Below are positions 6,214-13,916 of a stretch of DNA of 16,316 nt, in pieces; position 1 is the first letter of the stretch; each line of letters opens with the position of its first letter. This DNA is from CAYGJN01 sp964350135. Its GTDB lineage: Bacteria; Bdellovibrionota; Bacteriovoracia; Bacteriovoracales; Bacteriovoracaceae. The position numbers and the translations under genes are program-made. A model generated the notes under the pieces. That model ran no database searches. It worked only from the letters and a program-made list of their open reading frames with translations, and was not told the DNA's origin. The stretch is taken from contig CAYGJN010000061.1 in assembly GCA_964350135.1 (NCBI GenBank), positions 1 to 16,316 on the forward strand, written 5' to 3'.

Positions 6214-6867
6214 TTAAAATTTAAAGAATAGGTCCGTAAAAAAAGTTGTTTCATCGTTAAAATGAAAACGACTTTCAAGAACTCTGCTAGAAACTACGAA
6301 AAAATAAGGACTTATAAGTCTATAATAGTCTTGCTGGGATCTTCTTAACGCAAAGCGATCTTTAAACTCTAGGTCTAAAACCTGTCTATCCAGTTCAATA
6401 TCTGTTGGAACTGTAAAATACAGATACCTCACTCTTTTTGAAAGAAGCTCCAGAGCAGTACTAATTTCACTGTCTTCAAGATACTGAAAAACTGATGTGC
6501 AAACTCCTAAATCAAAAACTTTCTCACCCTTATAAGTACTCTCTAGATAATCTAGAAGATCAGTATTGTAGAGTTTAAGAGATCCATAAGGGTTTTTAAG
6601 CTTCTTAGCGGCCTTACCAAATATATAATCAGATGGCTCAACCCCTACGACCTTATGAGGCTGAAATATTTTAACAAAAGTCTTTAGCAAATCCCCTGTT
6701 CCAAATCCTAAGTCAACAAGACTTCTAATTTTCACTCTTTGAAGCTTAAAAAGTGACTTTAAATAGTCTCCATGGGCCTTAGCATTTCCAATACCATCCA
6801 TTGTCTCTGGTTCAGAGTAATTTTCTTTCCAATAGGTCTTTGAAAAGCCTGTATTTTCTTTTTCCAT
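6214..6867 (-). CDS. Class I SAM-dependent methyltransferase
   Basis: The 217-aa product has the SAM-binding motif I SLVDLGFGTGDLLKTF (49-64), an acidic residue ending strand 2 (VVGVEPSDY, Glu77), a D-L-L segment that could contact the adenine (103-106), and the motif IV-like strand FDLGVCTSVFQYLED (118-132). This is the class I Rossmann methyltransferase fold with a short C-terminal extension. The substrate cannot be told; the fold is used for small molecules, lipids and proteins alike. It is the first gene of the minus-strand run towards the ECF sigma factor, with a 46-nt gap, and only 30 bp separate it from a divergent second methyltransferase gene. No strong ribosome site is seen. Confidence 0.85.
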   Translation of the reverse strand: MEKENTGFSKTYWKENYSEPETMDGIGNAKAHGDYLKSLFKLQRVKIRSLVDLGFGTGDLLKTFVKIFQPHKVVGVEPSDYIFGKAAKKLKNPYGSLKLYNTDLLDYLESTYKGEKVFDLGVCTSVFQYLEDSEISTALELLSKRVRYLYFTVPTDIELDRQVLDLEFKDRFALRRSQQDYYRLISPYFFVVSSRVLESRFHFNDETTFFTDLFFKF

Positions 6868-6897
6868 ATTGTCATATGATGGCGGAGGTCTTAAATC

Positions 6898-8127
6898 TTG
6901 TCTATGGATAATCTTGAAAGCGGCTTTTTAAAACTCAGAGATTTTTTGGCCCCCTATACATCTATTATAACTTCAGAGCCTCTAGAGGATTACCCAAACC
7001 ATCTTGCACCTTATCCACTTGAGTGGATTGAGGATTTAAAAAAACTATCCAAGACAGATCTATATTTATTTAGTGCTAGAAGAGATATCTCAAATATTTC
7101 AAACCCAAGTTTTTTATTTTTTTTAAACCAATGTAAAGAGCTAAGTCGTTTGAGACATTATAAACAAGTAGAGCCTATCTTCTATAAAGACAGCTCTCTT
7201 TCTAAAATAACAGGCAAAAAGCTTCATGAACTCTCTGCTGTTAACGAGTTTGCAAGAGAGAAAAAACTCTCAAGGATTATTGACTTTGCTGGAGGAAAGG
7301 GACATCTAAGTTATATTCTCTCTAAAGAGCAAGGGCTTCAATGTACTAGCATTGACTCTAATTTAGAATTACAAGAAAGCGGTAAGAAAAGAAATGCTAA
7401 GTACAAAAATAATTCAATCCGATATATTAATCACTTCTTCTCCTCTCAAGATTCTTTTGGTCTTGCTCAATATGGAGATTATTGCTTAGGACTTCATACT
7501 TGTGGCGGATTATCCAAAATTCTTTTTGATGAATCGATTAAATCAGACCTTGAGGGTCTTTTAAATTTTGGATGTTGCTATTTTAAAATGAATAAATCTG
7601 ATTACCACCTTAGTAAACTCTCTCAAGAAAGACCTTTAGCACTTAATCCCTACTCACTCTCACTTGCTGCAAGATCACATGGATCTCTTTCAAAAAATAA
7701 ATATGATCTTCAAATAAGTGTGAAATTTTATCGCTATATGTTCAAGTTTTTCTTAGAAGAGTTTTATAATATTTCTCATTCTGTTGTTTTAAAAACATCA
7801 CGAAAAAGTATTTACCGAGGAAGTTTTAGCTCTTATGCAAAAGAGCAACTCAATCGCTTAAACCTCACATCTCATATTTCAGACTCAGAAATTGAAAAGT
7901 TTTCCCACAACTTATATTATCAAAACATTATTTGGGACATGCTTTATGCTCATGCAATCCGCTCTTATCTTGGAAAACCATTAGAAGTTTATCTAATACT
8001 AGATAGAGCTCTTTATCTTTTTGAAAAAAACTATAAAGTTGAAGTATTGGAGTTTTTCAATGAGGACATATCTCCTCGAAGTATAGGTATTTTTGCAAAA
8101 AAAAAGGCCCTCGAAAGGGCCCTATGA
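6898..8127 (+). CDS. METTL25/RRNAD1-like methyltransferase
   Basis: The 409-aa product carries the features of the METTL25 / METTL25B (RRNAD1) family, whose SAM domain is Pfam Methyltransf_32. These are K-K-x-H-E-L (108-112 area), the glycine loop IIDFAGGKGHLSYIL (127-141), LGLHTCGGLS (197-206), and NFGCCYFKM (223-231). The C-terminal block PLEVYLILDRALYLFEKNY followed by EDISPRSIGIFAKK is also highly characteristic of the eukaryotic proteins. It is therefore a full-length bacterial homologue, probably cytoplasmic, with unknown substrate. The start is a TTG at 6898, 9 nt after GGAGG (6884-6888); an ATG at 6904 is 15 nt away and less well placed. The last codons contain the terminator hairpin of the convergent glnN, and the two stop codons are adjacent. 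Confidence 0.85.
   Translation: MSMDNLESGFLKLRDFLAPYTSIITSEPLEDYPNHLAPYPLEWIEDLKKLSKTDLYLFSARRDISNISNPSFLFFLNQCKELSRLRHYKQVEPIFYKDSSLSKITGKKLHELSAVNEFAREKKLSRIIDFAGGKGHLSYILSKEQGLQCTSIDSNLELQESGKKRNAKYKNNSIRYINHFFSSQDSFGLAQYGDYCLGLHTCGGLSKILFDESIKSDLEGLLNFGCCYFKMNKSDYHLSKLSQERPLALNPYSLSLAARSHGSLSKNKYDLQISVKFYRYMFKFFLEEFYNISHSVVLKTSRKSIYRGSFSSYAKEQLNRLNLTSHISDSEIEKFSHNLYYQNIIWDMLYAHAIRSYLGKPLEVYLILDRALYLFEKNYKVEVLEFFNEDISPRSIGIFAKKKALERAL
8097..8121 (-). terminator. glnN intrinsic terminator, inside the convergent coding sequence
   Basis: On the minus strand GGCCCT/AGGGCC (8121-8116 and 8111-8106) with a 4-nt TTCG loop is followed by nine T (8105-8097). UUCG-type loops are very stable. The hairpin begins 7 nt after the glnN stop. 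On the plus strand the same bases encode the last residues (KKKALERAL) of the METTL25-like protein, so one sequence serves both purposes. Confidence 0.88.
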
Positions 8128-10314
8128 CTATCTAATAAAAAGCATATCTATAAATTTGGGAAGCTCCCATTGATTGTCAGGAAGATTAGCCTCTAGGTTA
8201 TTACAAGATGCTTCTACTTTTACCATCAATGGCATTAGCTTATGGGCAATATTTAATGAGTACTCTGACTCGCTTAATTGACTATACTTGGATTGAGACT
8301 CTCTAAGATCTTTCAAACTAGTGTAGAGATTCTCTAAATCTTCCCCCAGTACTTTTAAAAGACCAAGCTCTGCTGAGGTTGAAACTCCATGATCTTTTAT
8401 TTCATCGATTGCTTCAGCAATAACTTTTTTATATGAAATGGCCGCAGGAATAATAAATTGAGTTACCATTGAATCAAGGGTTGCTATTTCAATTTCACGA
8501 TACTTTATATAGCGCTCTAACAATACATTATAGCGCATCTCGAGTTCAGAGTTTTTATAAACTCCTTGATCAATTAAAAAACTAGTTGCTTCAGGGTTTT
8601 TAAGAATCTCAAGTGCATCAGCCGTTGTTTTTAGATTCGGCAATCCCCTTCTTGCAGCTTCTTCTACCCATTCTTCACTATAGCCATCTCCATTGAAAAC
8701 CACATCTTTAGATCTTGTAATCCAATGTCTTGTAAGTTCCGTTAAGGCAGTGTTAACAGGCTTACCTTCATCTATTGATTTTTTAACTATCTCAATAGAA
8801 TCAGCTACTACTTCAGCAATTGCAGCATTTAAAATTGCTAGTGGATAACCGATAGCAGCACTTGAGCCTACTGCGCGAAATTCAAATTTATCTCCGGTAA
8901 AAGCAAATGGAGATGTTCTATTTCTATCAGTATTATCTTTTAAAAAGCTAACGAGTTGGTTTACACCCATATCAAGTTTTTCTCTTGAGGTATTAAAATC
9001 TGAACCATCCATAATTGAATCAAAGATTTTAGTTATAGAGTCACCTAAAAAAGCAGACATAATACTTGGAGGAGCCTCGTTGGCACCAAGTCTATGATCA
9101 TTGCCACTTGAACCTATTGAAGTTCTAATAACATCTGCATGTCTATGAAGTGCTTCAATAATCATTGAAACAAAAGCAAGAAATCTTTCATTTTCTTCAG
9201 GTTTATCTCCTGGCTCAAGAAGATTTCTTCCTAAACTATCAGCCATGGACCAGTTCAGATGTTTTCCAGAGCCATTTATTCCGGCAAATGGTTTTTCATG
9301 AAGAAGAGCTACAAAGTCATGTTTGCTGGCTACTTTTTTAATCATGGCCATGATTAATTGGTTTTGGTCACTGGCAACATTGGCCTCTCTGTAAATTGAA
9401 GCAATCTCGAATTGCCCTGGAGCAACTTCGTTATGCCTTGTTTTAGCAGGGATCCCTAATTTGTATAATTCGATTTCAAGCTCTTGCATAAAACTTAAAA
9501 CTCTATCTGGAATAAGACCAAAATAATGGTCTTCTAATTGTTGGTTTCTTGAAGTAAGTCCACCAACTAATGCACGTCCTCCCATTATTAAGTCAGGTCG
9601 TTTGTAATAGAAAGCTTTATCAACTAAGAAATATTCTTGTTCAGCACCACAAGTAACATCAACATGAGTTACATCTTTTTCTCCAATAGTATGAAGAAAA
9701 CTTGTTACAACATTATTAAGTCTTGAAACTGATCTCAATAAAGGTGTTTTAATGTCGAGAGCTTCACCAGTATAAGAAACAAAAGCTGTAGGGATACAAA
9801 GGGTTTTACCATTAATTCCTTCTTTAATAAATAAAGGCGAAGTAATATCCCAAGAAGTGTACCCTCTAGCTTCAAAAGTACTTCTGGTTCCACCATGTGG
9901 GAATGAAGATGCATCTGGCTCACCTTGCATAAGTTGTGAACCACTTAACTGCTGAACAGGCTCTCCCTTACTATAAGTTAAAAACGCATCATGTTTTTCG
10001 GCGGTTGAACCAGTAAGAGGTTGAAACCAATGACAAAAATGTGTCGCACCTTTTTCAATGGCCCAATCAGAAGCAACTTTTGCTAATGTATTTGCTTCAT
10101 CTTTTGTTAAGTTATGACCTTTCGTTTTTGCAAGTTCGAGTTTTTTTCTAATCTCTTTAGGAACAAGCTTGTGAGAAAAAACATCAAAAGTGTTAATACC
10201 AAAAAACTCATTTACATTTAAAGCTTTGCCTTGCTGATCAGTTGGAATATTAGCTTTTTTTTCACCACGATGTGTGGCCTTAAAATAAGATTCTGTACGG
10301 CTGTGTGTTGACAT
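8128..10314 (-). CDS. glnN: Type III glutamine synthetase (GSIII)
   Basis: The 728-aa product has the GSIII length (about 700-730 aa, far longer than type I) and sequence, including WAIEKGATHFCHWFQPLTG (84-102) and FEARGYTSWDITSP near 147-160. Active-site blocks shared by glutamine synthetases are present: GAEQEYFLVD (223-232) with metal ligands, NEVAPGQFEIA (295-305), GINGSGKHLNWS (345-356) and RLGANEAPP (408-416). It makes glutamine from glutamate, ammonia and ATP in the cytoplasm, probably as a dodecamer. GAGGGGG lies 5 nt before the ATG. It has its own promoter (10373-10402) and terminator, so it is monocistronic. No glnB, ntrC or amt gene is in the window, and no sigma-54 site was found upstream. 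Confidence 0.97.
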   Translation of the reverse strand: MSTHSRTESYFKATHRGEKKANIPTDQQGKALNVNEFFGINTFDVFSHKLVPKEIRKKLELAKTKGHNLTKDEANTLAKVASDWAIEKGATHFCHWFQPLTGSTAEKHDAFLTYSKGEPVQQLSGSQLMQGEPDASSFPHGGTRSTFEARGYTSWDITSPLFIKEGINGKTLCIPTAFVSYTGEALDIKTPLLRSVSRLNNVVTSFLHTIGEKDVTHVDVTCGAEQEYFLVDKAFYYKRPDLIMGGRALVGGLTSRNQQLEDHYFGLIPDRVLSFMQELEIELYKLGIPAKTRHNEVAPGQFEIASIYREANVASDQNQLIMAMIKKVASKHDFVALLHEKPFAGINGSGKHLNWSMADSLGRNLLEPGDKPEENERFLAFVSMIIEALHRHADVIRTSIGSSGNDHRLGANEAPPSIMSAFLGDSITKIFDSIMDGSDFNTSREKLDMGVNQLVSFLKDNTDRNRTSPFAFTGDKFEFRAVGSSAAIGYPLAILNAAIAEVVADSIEIVKKSIDEGKPVNTALTELTRHWITRSKDVVFNGDGYSEEWVEEAARRGLPNLKTTADALEILKNPEATSFLIDQGVYKNSELEMRYNVLLERYIKYREIEIATLDSMVTQFIIPAAISYKKVIAEAIDEIKDHGVSTSAELGLLKVLGEDLENLYTSLKDLRESQSKYSQLSESEYSLNIAHKLMPLMVKVEASCNNLEANLPDNQWELPKFIDMLFIR

Positions 10315-10372
10315 CTTTTCCCCCTCAAAAAATTTGTATTAGACTTGGGGAAAACCTACGGAGCCCTCGCCT

Positions 10373-10402
10373 ATTATAGAAAATTTTTAACCTTAAATGC
10401 AA
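10373..10402 (-). promoter_or_regulatory. Sigma-70 type promoter of glnN
   Basis: On the minus strand TTGCAT (10402-10397) and a perfect TATAAT (10378-10373) are 18 bp apart. Transcription should start near 10366, giving a 5' leader of about 50 nt. The leader contains GGGCTCC...GGTTTTCCCC, which has little self-complementarity, and I do not recognise a glutamine riboswitch in it. Confidence 0.6.
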
Positions 10403-10417
10403 TAGATAAGGGACTAA

Positions 10418-10528
10418 TTATTGAAGTAAATCACCAATAATAGACGCTTTAGACATGCAAAATGCGCATGTGGCGAAGAATATAAAAAGTAACTTGGCCA
10501 TGAGGGCCTGGAATTCCTGTGGAAGCAT
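10418..10528 (-). CDS. Possible small hydrophobic peptide upstream of glnN
   Basis: A 36-codon frame runs from an ATG at 10528 to a TAA at 10418-10420. A second ATG at 10501 gives a 27-residue product that starts MAKLLFIFFATCAFCMSKAS and ends with IIGDLLQ. It has a positive start and a hydrophobic core, like a signal peptide or a one-pass membrane peptide. Ribosome sites are weak (GAGAGAG about 7 nt before the first ATG; AGGA about 13 nt before the second). It ends 16 nt before the -35 of the glnN promoter. It may be a real small gene, the remnant of a secreted protein gene, or chance. Confidence 0.3.
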   Translation of the reverse strand: MLPQEFQALMAKLLFIFFATCAFCMSKASIIGDLLQ

Positions 10529-10741
10529 GGAGTTACTCTCTCAAAACAAACGCATTTAATCAAGTTATAAAATATTGGTGTTAACTTCAAAATAAATCAC
10601 AGAATGATTTCTAAATATCTAAAATTAGAAGGATTGCAGTTATAAACTAGTCACATTCGCATAAATAAGTGCTCGACAATAGTAAGGGATCATGGATATA
10701 AGAATTATGAGGGAAGGAAACTTCTCTCACACATCACCGCC
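10529..10741. other. Intergenic stretch without a convincing gene
   Basis: Together with the glnN leader and small ORF this makes a 454-bp gap between glnN and the M61 peptidase gene. It is AT-rich. The only plus-strand frame of note is a 26-codon one (ATG 10693 to TAA at 10771-10773) that reads through the hairpin at 10742-10767; it has no ribosome site. I see no tRNA or repeat in it. Confidence 0.4.
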
Positions 10742-10770
10742 GGGTCGGAGAATTTATTTTCCGGCCCTTT
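10742..10770 (+). terminator. Terminator-like hairpin facing rightwards, next to the M61 peptidase stop
   Basis: GGGTCGGA (10742-10749) pairs with TCCGGCCC (10760-10767) over 8 bp with one G-T pair and a 10-nt loop, followed on the plus strand by TTTAATTT. On the minus strand, in the direction of the peptidase gene, no T-tract follows. It may still stabilise or end the peptidase mRNA, since it starts directly after that stop codon, or it may end an unrecognised rightward transcript. Confidence 0.45.
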
Positions 10771-12484
10771 AATTTAAATACTTCTCAGTTTCTGTTTTAT
10801 TAATTGTACTTAAGCTTTCTAACGTTTTTGGAGTTTGCCCAACTAAGAGATTAAGCTCTACTAAATTTCCGTTACGACTAATAAGCAAATTATAATTTTT
10901 ATTAATCTGTAAATTTTTAGAAAATTCTGTAAACATTTTACTTGTTACTCTTACATTATTGATTGCCAATAACTCGTCACAGGCATTTATACCAGCAGCA
11001 TAGGCCGGCCCATCTAATGCTACACTTGTTACAATAATATTATCCCCCTCAGATTGCGTAACAATTCCAAGGTAAGGAGTTTTATCGTTTTTCCACTTCC
11101 CTTCAATAGAGAGAAGCTTTAGGTATTTTTCAAAATCAATTTCTTCAGTAGTTGTAACCATTGTTTGAAACTCTGAAAGTACATCTTTTCCTGCAATAGA
11201 CTCAATCATTTTATAAACTTCTGAGTCTGTCATTCCATTCTCAGGATCAGCTTTATAACGACTCCAAAGAAGGGATAAAAGATCGTCAATTTTTTTACCT
11301 TTATTAACAAATAGGCAATGCAAACAAAAAAAGACAATTCCACCCTTAAGGTAATAACTGACAGATGAGTTACGAGAGTTTTCATCTGCTCTATAAAGCT
11401 TTATCCATGCATTAAAAGAGCTTTGCTCTAATGAATGAAATTTCCGACCAGGATTATCTAAAAGTTTATTTAAATCATCACGCATCTTTTTAAGATACTC
11501 ATCAAGGGTCATAAGCCCTGATCTTAGGACAAGTAATCTATCCATAAAACTAGTAAGCCCTTCAGTAAGCCAATGCATTTGAGTATAGTTTTCGTTTCTA
11601 TAATCAAATGGGCCTAGTTCAATTGGTCTTATTCTTTTTACATTCCAAGTATGAAAATACTCATGGCTTACAAGCTCTAGCCAGTTTAAATAACTATCTC
11701 GATTTGCTAGAGTTGTTCCGTCAAATTGCAATGCCGTTGAGTTATGGTGCTCAAGCCCACCATAAAGATTTGGAGCAAAATGGGTTATGAAAACATACTG
11801 CTCATAGGGAGTGTCTCCAAAAACATTAGAAACAGTCTCAACAATTGTCTTAATATCCTCTTTAAGGTTTTGTCCATGAGGCCATAATGGTCCATAAAAA
11901 TTTAAGTGGTGTGGTTTTCCATCAACAAGGAAGCCATCAGACTCATGGCAACCAATCTCAACAGGTGTATCGAGAAGTTCATCATAGTCTTTGGCACTAT
12001 AGAGAAAAATTTCTCTTTTCTGTGAAATATCTTTCAACCCTGTTGCCAGCTTTGACCAAAGTGCAGGAAAACGAAACTCGATCGTGATATCTTTCATTTT
12101 AGAATCAACAAGTCCCATTAAATAAGATGGCCCATGTAAAAAAGCATGAGACTCATCAATATGTGAAGTACGAACAGTTAATTCATGACAATAAACTTCG
12201 TAATGAACACTTATTTTTCTTCCATTTTTTTTTGTATCAGACTTTTTAAAATTAATTTCCCAAGTCCCTTTATCTATTTGAGAACAAAAAAGATCCTCCC
12301 CATTTTCTTGGACCGCTTTAATATTACGAATATGCCTTGAGTACTCTCTCATGAGATATGAACCAGGTGACCAAGATGGAAGAAATATTGACAACGTACC
12401 TTTATCAGCTCGCTCAAACTCCATTGTGACTTGAACATAATGATTTTTGGGATCTTTAATTTGCACCAGATAGTGAAGAGACAT
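10769..12484 (-). CDS. M61-family glycyl aminopeptidase-like metalloprotease with PDZ domain
   Basis: The 571-aa product has the M61 layout: an N-terminal beta domain (1-170) starting with SLHYLVQIKDPKNHYVQV and including LPSWSPGSYLMREYSRHI, then a thermolysin-like catalytic domain. GGLEHHNST (242-250) is the substrate-side motif; H274-E-Y-F-H278 is the zinc-binding and catalytic HExxH; Glu308 in WLTEGLTSFMD is the third zinc ligand. SYYLKGGIVFF (376-386) is also typical. A PDZ domain lies at about 470-550 (YLGIVTQ...GPAYAAGI...DELLAINNVRV). There is no signal peptide, so it is cytoplasmic or exported by another path. Length is near the family's usual 580-620 aa. It probably trims peptides with N-terminal Gly or Ala, as known for the family. 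It is divergent from the A-type carrier gene. Confidence 0.95.
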   Translation of the reverse strand: MSLHYLVQIKDPKNHYVQVTMEFERADKGTLSIFLPSWSPGSYLMREYSRHIRNIKAVQENGEDLFCSQIDKGTWEINFKKSDTKKNGRKISVHYEVYCHELTVRTSHIDESHAFLHGPSYLMGLVDSKMKDITIEFRFPALWSKLATGLKDISQKREIFLYSAKDYDELLDTPVEIGCHESDGFLVDGKPHHLNFYGPLWPHGQNLKEDIKTIVETVSNVFGDTPYEQYVFITHFAPNLYGGLEHHNSTALQFDGTTLANRDSYLNWLELVSHEYFHTWNVKRIRPIELGPFDYRNENYTQMHWLTEGLTSFMDRLLVLRSGLMTLDEYLKKMRDDLNKLLDNPGRKFHSLEQSSFNAWIKLYRADENSRNSSVSYYLKGGIVFFCLHCLFVNKGKKIDDLLSLLWSRYKADPENGMTDSEVYKMIESIAGKDVLSEFQTMVTTTEEIDFEKYLKLLSIEGKWKNDKTPYLGIVTQSEGDNIIVTSVALDGPAYAAGINACDELLAINNVRVTSKMFTEFSKNLQINKNYNLLISRNGNLVELNLLVGQTPKTLESLSTINKTETEKYLN

Positions 12485-12502
12485 TATATTAACCTTTAGT
12501 TT

Positions 12503-12531
12503 TTGACTTTCCTTGAAATTATAAATATTAG
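12503..12531 (+). promoter_or_regulatory. Candidate promoter of the A-type protein/LysR operon
   Basis: TTGACT (12503-12508) and TATTAG (12526-12531) are 17 bp apart, placing the transcript start about 30 nt before the GTG. The -35 is near consensus and the -10 is weak (4 of 6). A LysR site is expected in this 84-bp divergent gap, but no clear T-N11-A inverted repeat stands out. Confidence 0.4.
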
Positions 12532-12568
12532 ATTGATTCTATATTTTTTTAAATAAAAGAGATAGGAC

Positions 12569-12964
12569 GTGATTGATAAACACCAGGTGAAGACACCTCA
12601 AATTCATATAAGCAGTGCAGCACTTCAACAGCTTGAATTGATAGTGGCCCATGACCCAACATTTCAAGGCAAAGTTTTTCGAATTAATATTGGGACTAAG
12701 GGTTGTGACGGTTTCACCTATTCCTTTTCCTTATCAACTCCTTTAGAAAAAGATTTTGCTCTTATGATTGGTGATAGTGAGATTAAAGTTCCCATACATT
12801 TAGACCCATTTTGTGCCTACTACTTACAAGATGGCATTGTTGATTATTTTATTGATGATGAATCTGGTGAGGATGGTTTTTTCGTTATTAATAATAATCA
12901 GGATAAGTTCAGAGGTAAGTTTTGGCGTGAAAATCCTGAATTAATTCCCCCTCAAGTATCTTAA
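12569..12964 (+). CDS. A-type iron-sulfur carrier (HesB/IscA/ErpA)-like protein lacking the C-terminal CxC
   Basis: The 131-aa product has the fold signature of A-type Fe-S carriers. It shows IHISSAALQQLELI (12-25), the first conserved cysteine in RINIGTKGCDGFTYSFSL (38-55, Cys46), and HLDPFCAYYLQDGIVDYFID (77-96), equivalent to the family's D-x-x-S/x-x-x-L-x-G-x-x-I/V-D-Y. The C-terminal C-x-C that completes the cluster site is absent: where N-P-N-A-x-x-x-C-G-C is expected, the sequence reads NNNQDKFRGKFW. Only Cys46 and Cys82 remain. It may bind a cluster differently, act as a regulator or scaffold, or have lost the function. The start is a GTG at 12569, with GAGATAGGA just before it; no other start exists near the conserved N-terminus. 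The LysR gene follows after 8 nt, so they form an operon. Confidence 0.82.
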   Translation: MIDKHQVKTPQIHISSAALQQLELIVAHDPTFQGKVFRINIGTKGCDGFTYSFSLSTPLEKDFALMIGDSEIKVPIHLDPFCAYYLQDGIVDYFIDDESGEDGFFVINNNQDKFRGKFWRENPELIPPQVS

Positions 12965-12972
12965 AGGCCAAT

Positions 12973-13785
12973 ATGCTCGACTACAGATATCTAAAAGCCT
13001 TTATTTTAACTGCAGAACATTCAAGTTTTTCTAAAGCTGCTACAAATCTAAAAATTGCACAGTCTGCTGTCTCTAGACAAATCAAATTAATGGAGCAGGC
13101 CCTGGGTTGTGAACTCATTATCCGCTCATCTAAAAAAGTAATCTTAACTGATAAAGGTAAAGAGCTTTTTCTTGCAAGCAAGAATTTTGAAGAAACGACA
13201 AAAGATATCTTTGAAAATGAATCTACTCAAACAATTCGAATTGGGGTCTTACAAGGCTTACTTGAGAACTGGTTGCATAAAGTTTTAGATGATTATTATA
13301 AAGAAAATGATAATAATATCTCTATTAAAGTAGGTGCACCAACAGAACTTAAACGCCTGTTACAAGACGGAAAACTGGACATAACTTTTTCCAACGATAA
13401 TATCCAAACAGAGTTAATATCTAGTCTTAAACTTTTTGATGAAAACTTGGTGATGATCTCAAAAGAGAAAATTGAAGCTAGTAAAATTCATAAGCAAAGA
13501 TGGATTATTTATAATAACGAAGATAATTTGCTTAAGGCCTATAAAAGAAAAAGTGGCCAGATCCTTCAAGTAGATTCAATAACAACCATTATTAAAACGG
13601 TACAGGCCGGTATTGGCATTGCGATTGTTCCTGATCATGTTCTTGATGAGAAAATCAAAAAATCTCTTTTTATCCAAAAGTTTTCTGGCCCTAAAAGATC
13701 AGAAATTTTTATGTCCACTTTAAATTACAAATCCATGCCAAAGCACTTAAAAGAGCTAACGCTCCGAGTAAGAAAACACTCTTAA
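12973..13785 (+). CDS. LysR-family transcriptional regulator
   Basis: The 270-aa product opens with the LysR winged helix-turn-helix: YRYLKAFILTAEHSSFSKAA followed by LKIAQSAVSRQIKLMEQALG and ELIIRSSKKVILTDKGKELF (4-67). A linker helix and a periplasmic-binding-type effector domain follow (about 88-265: IRIGVLQGLLENWLHKVLDD; LKRLLQDGKLDITFSND; IIKTVQAGIGIAIVPDHVL). It is slightly shorter than the usual 290-310 aa. Its AAAGG ribosome site (12963-12967) overlaps the stop of the A-type protein gene, so the two are coupled. LysR proteins commonly control divergent neighbours, so the M61 peptidase gene as well as its own operon are candidate targets; this is inference. The effector is unknown. Confidence 0.95.
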   Translation: MLDYRYLKAFILTAEHSSFSKAATNLKIAQSAVSRQIKLMEQALGCELIIRSSKKVILTDKGKELFLASKNFEETTKDIFENESTQTIRIGVLQGLLENWLHKVLDDYYKENDNNISIKVGAPTELKRLLQDGKLDITFSNDNIQTELISSLKLFDENLVMISKEKIEASKIHKQRWIIYNNEDNLLKAYKRKSGQILQVDSITTIIKTVQAGIGIAIVPDHVLDEKIKKSLFIQKFSGPKRSEIFMSTLNYKSMPKHLKELTLRVRKHS

Positions 13786-13916
13786 CGCATCGCTCATTTT
13801 ATATAGAAGTATTTCTCTTTGAAACTTGATTAATCTTGTCATTTTGGTCTTGCAGCAACACATAAAAATGGGTATGTACTGTGCATTATTAAAGAAAAGT
13901 TTTGCCGGAGGAACGA

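Noticed and set aside
6168..6278. The N-terminal extension of the sigma factor frame to 6278.
   Set aside because: It overlaps the methyltransferase end by 65 nt and has no match to sigma N-termini; the ATG at 6167 gives a normal ECF length.
10315..10372. A glutamine riboswitch or sigma-54 site in the glnN leader.
   Set aside because: No glnA-type riboswitch core and no GG-N10-GC -24/-12 promoter could be found; a sigma-70 type promoter is present instead.
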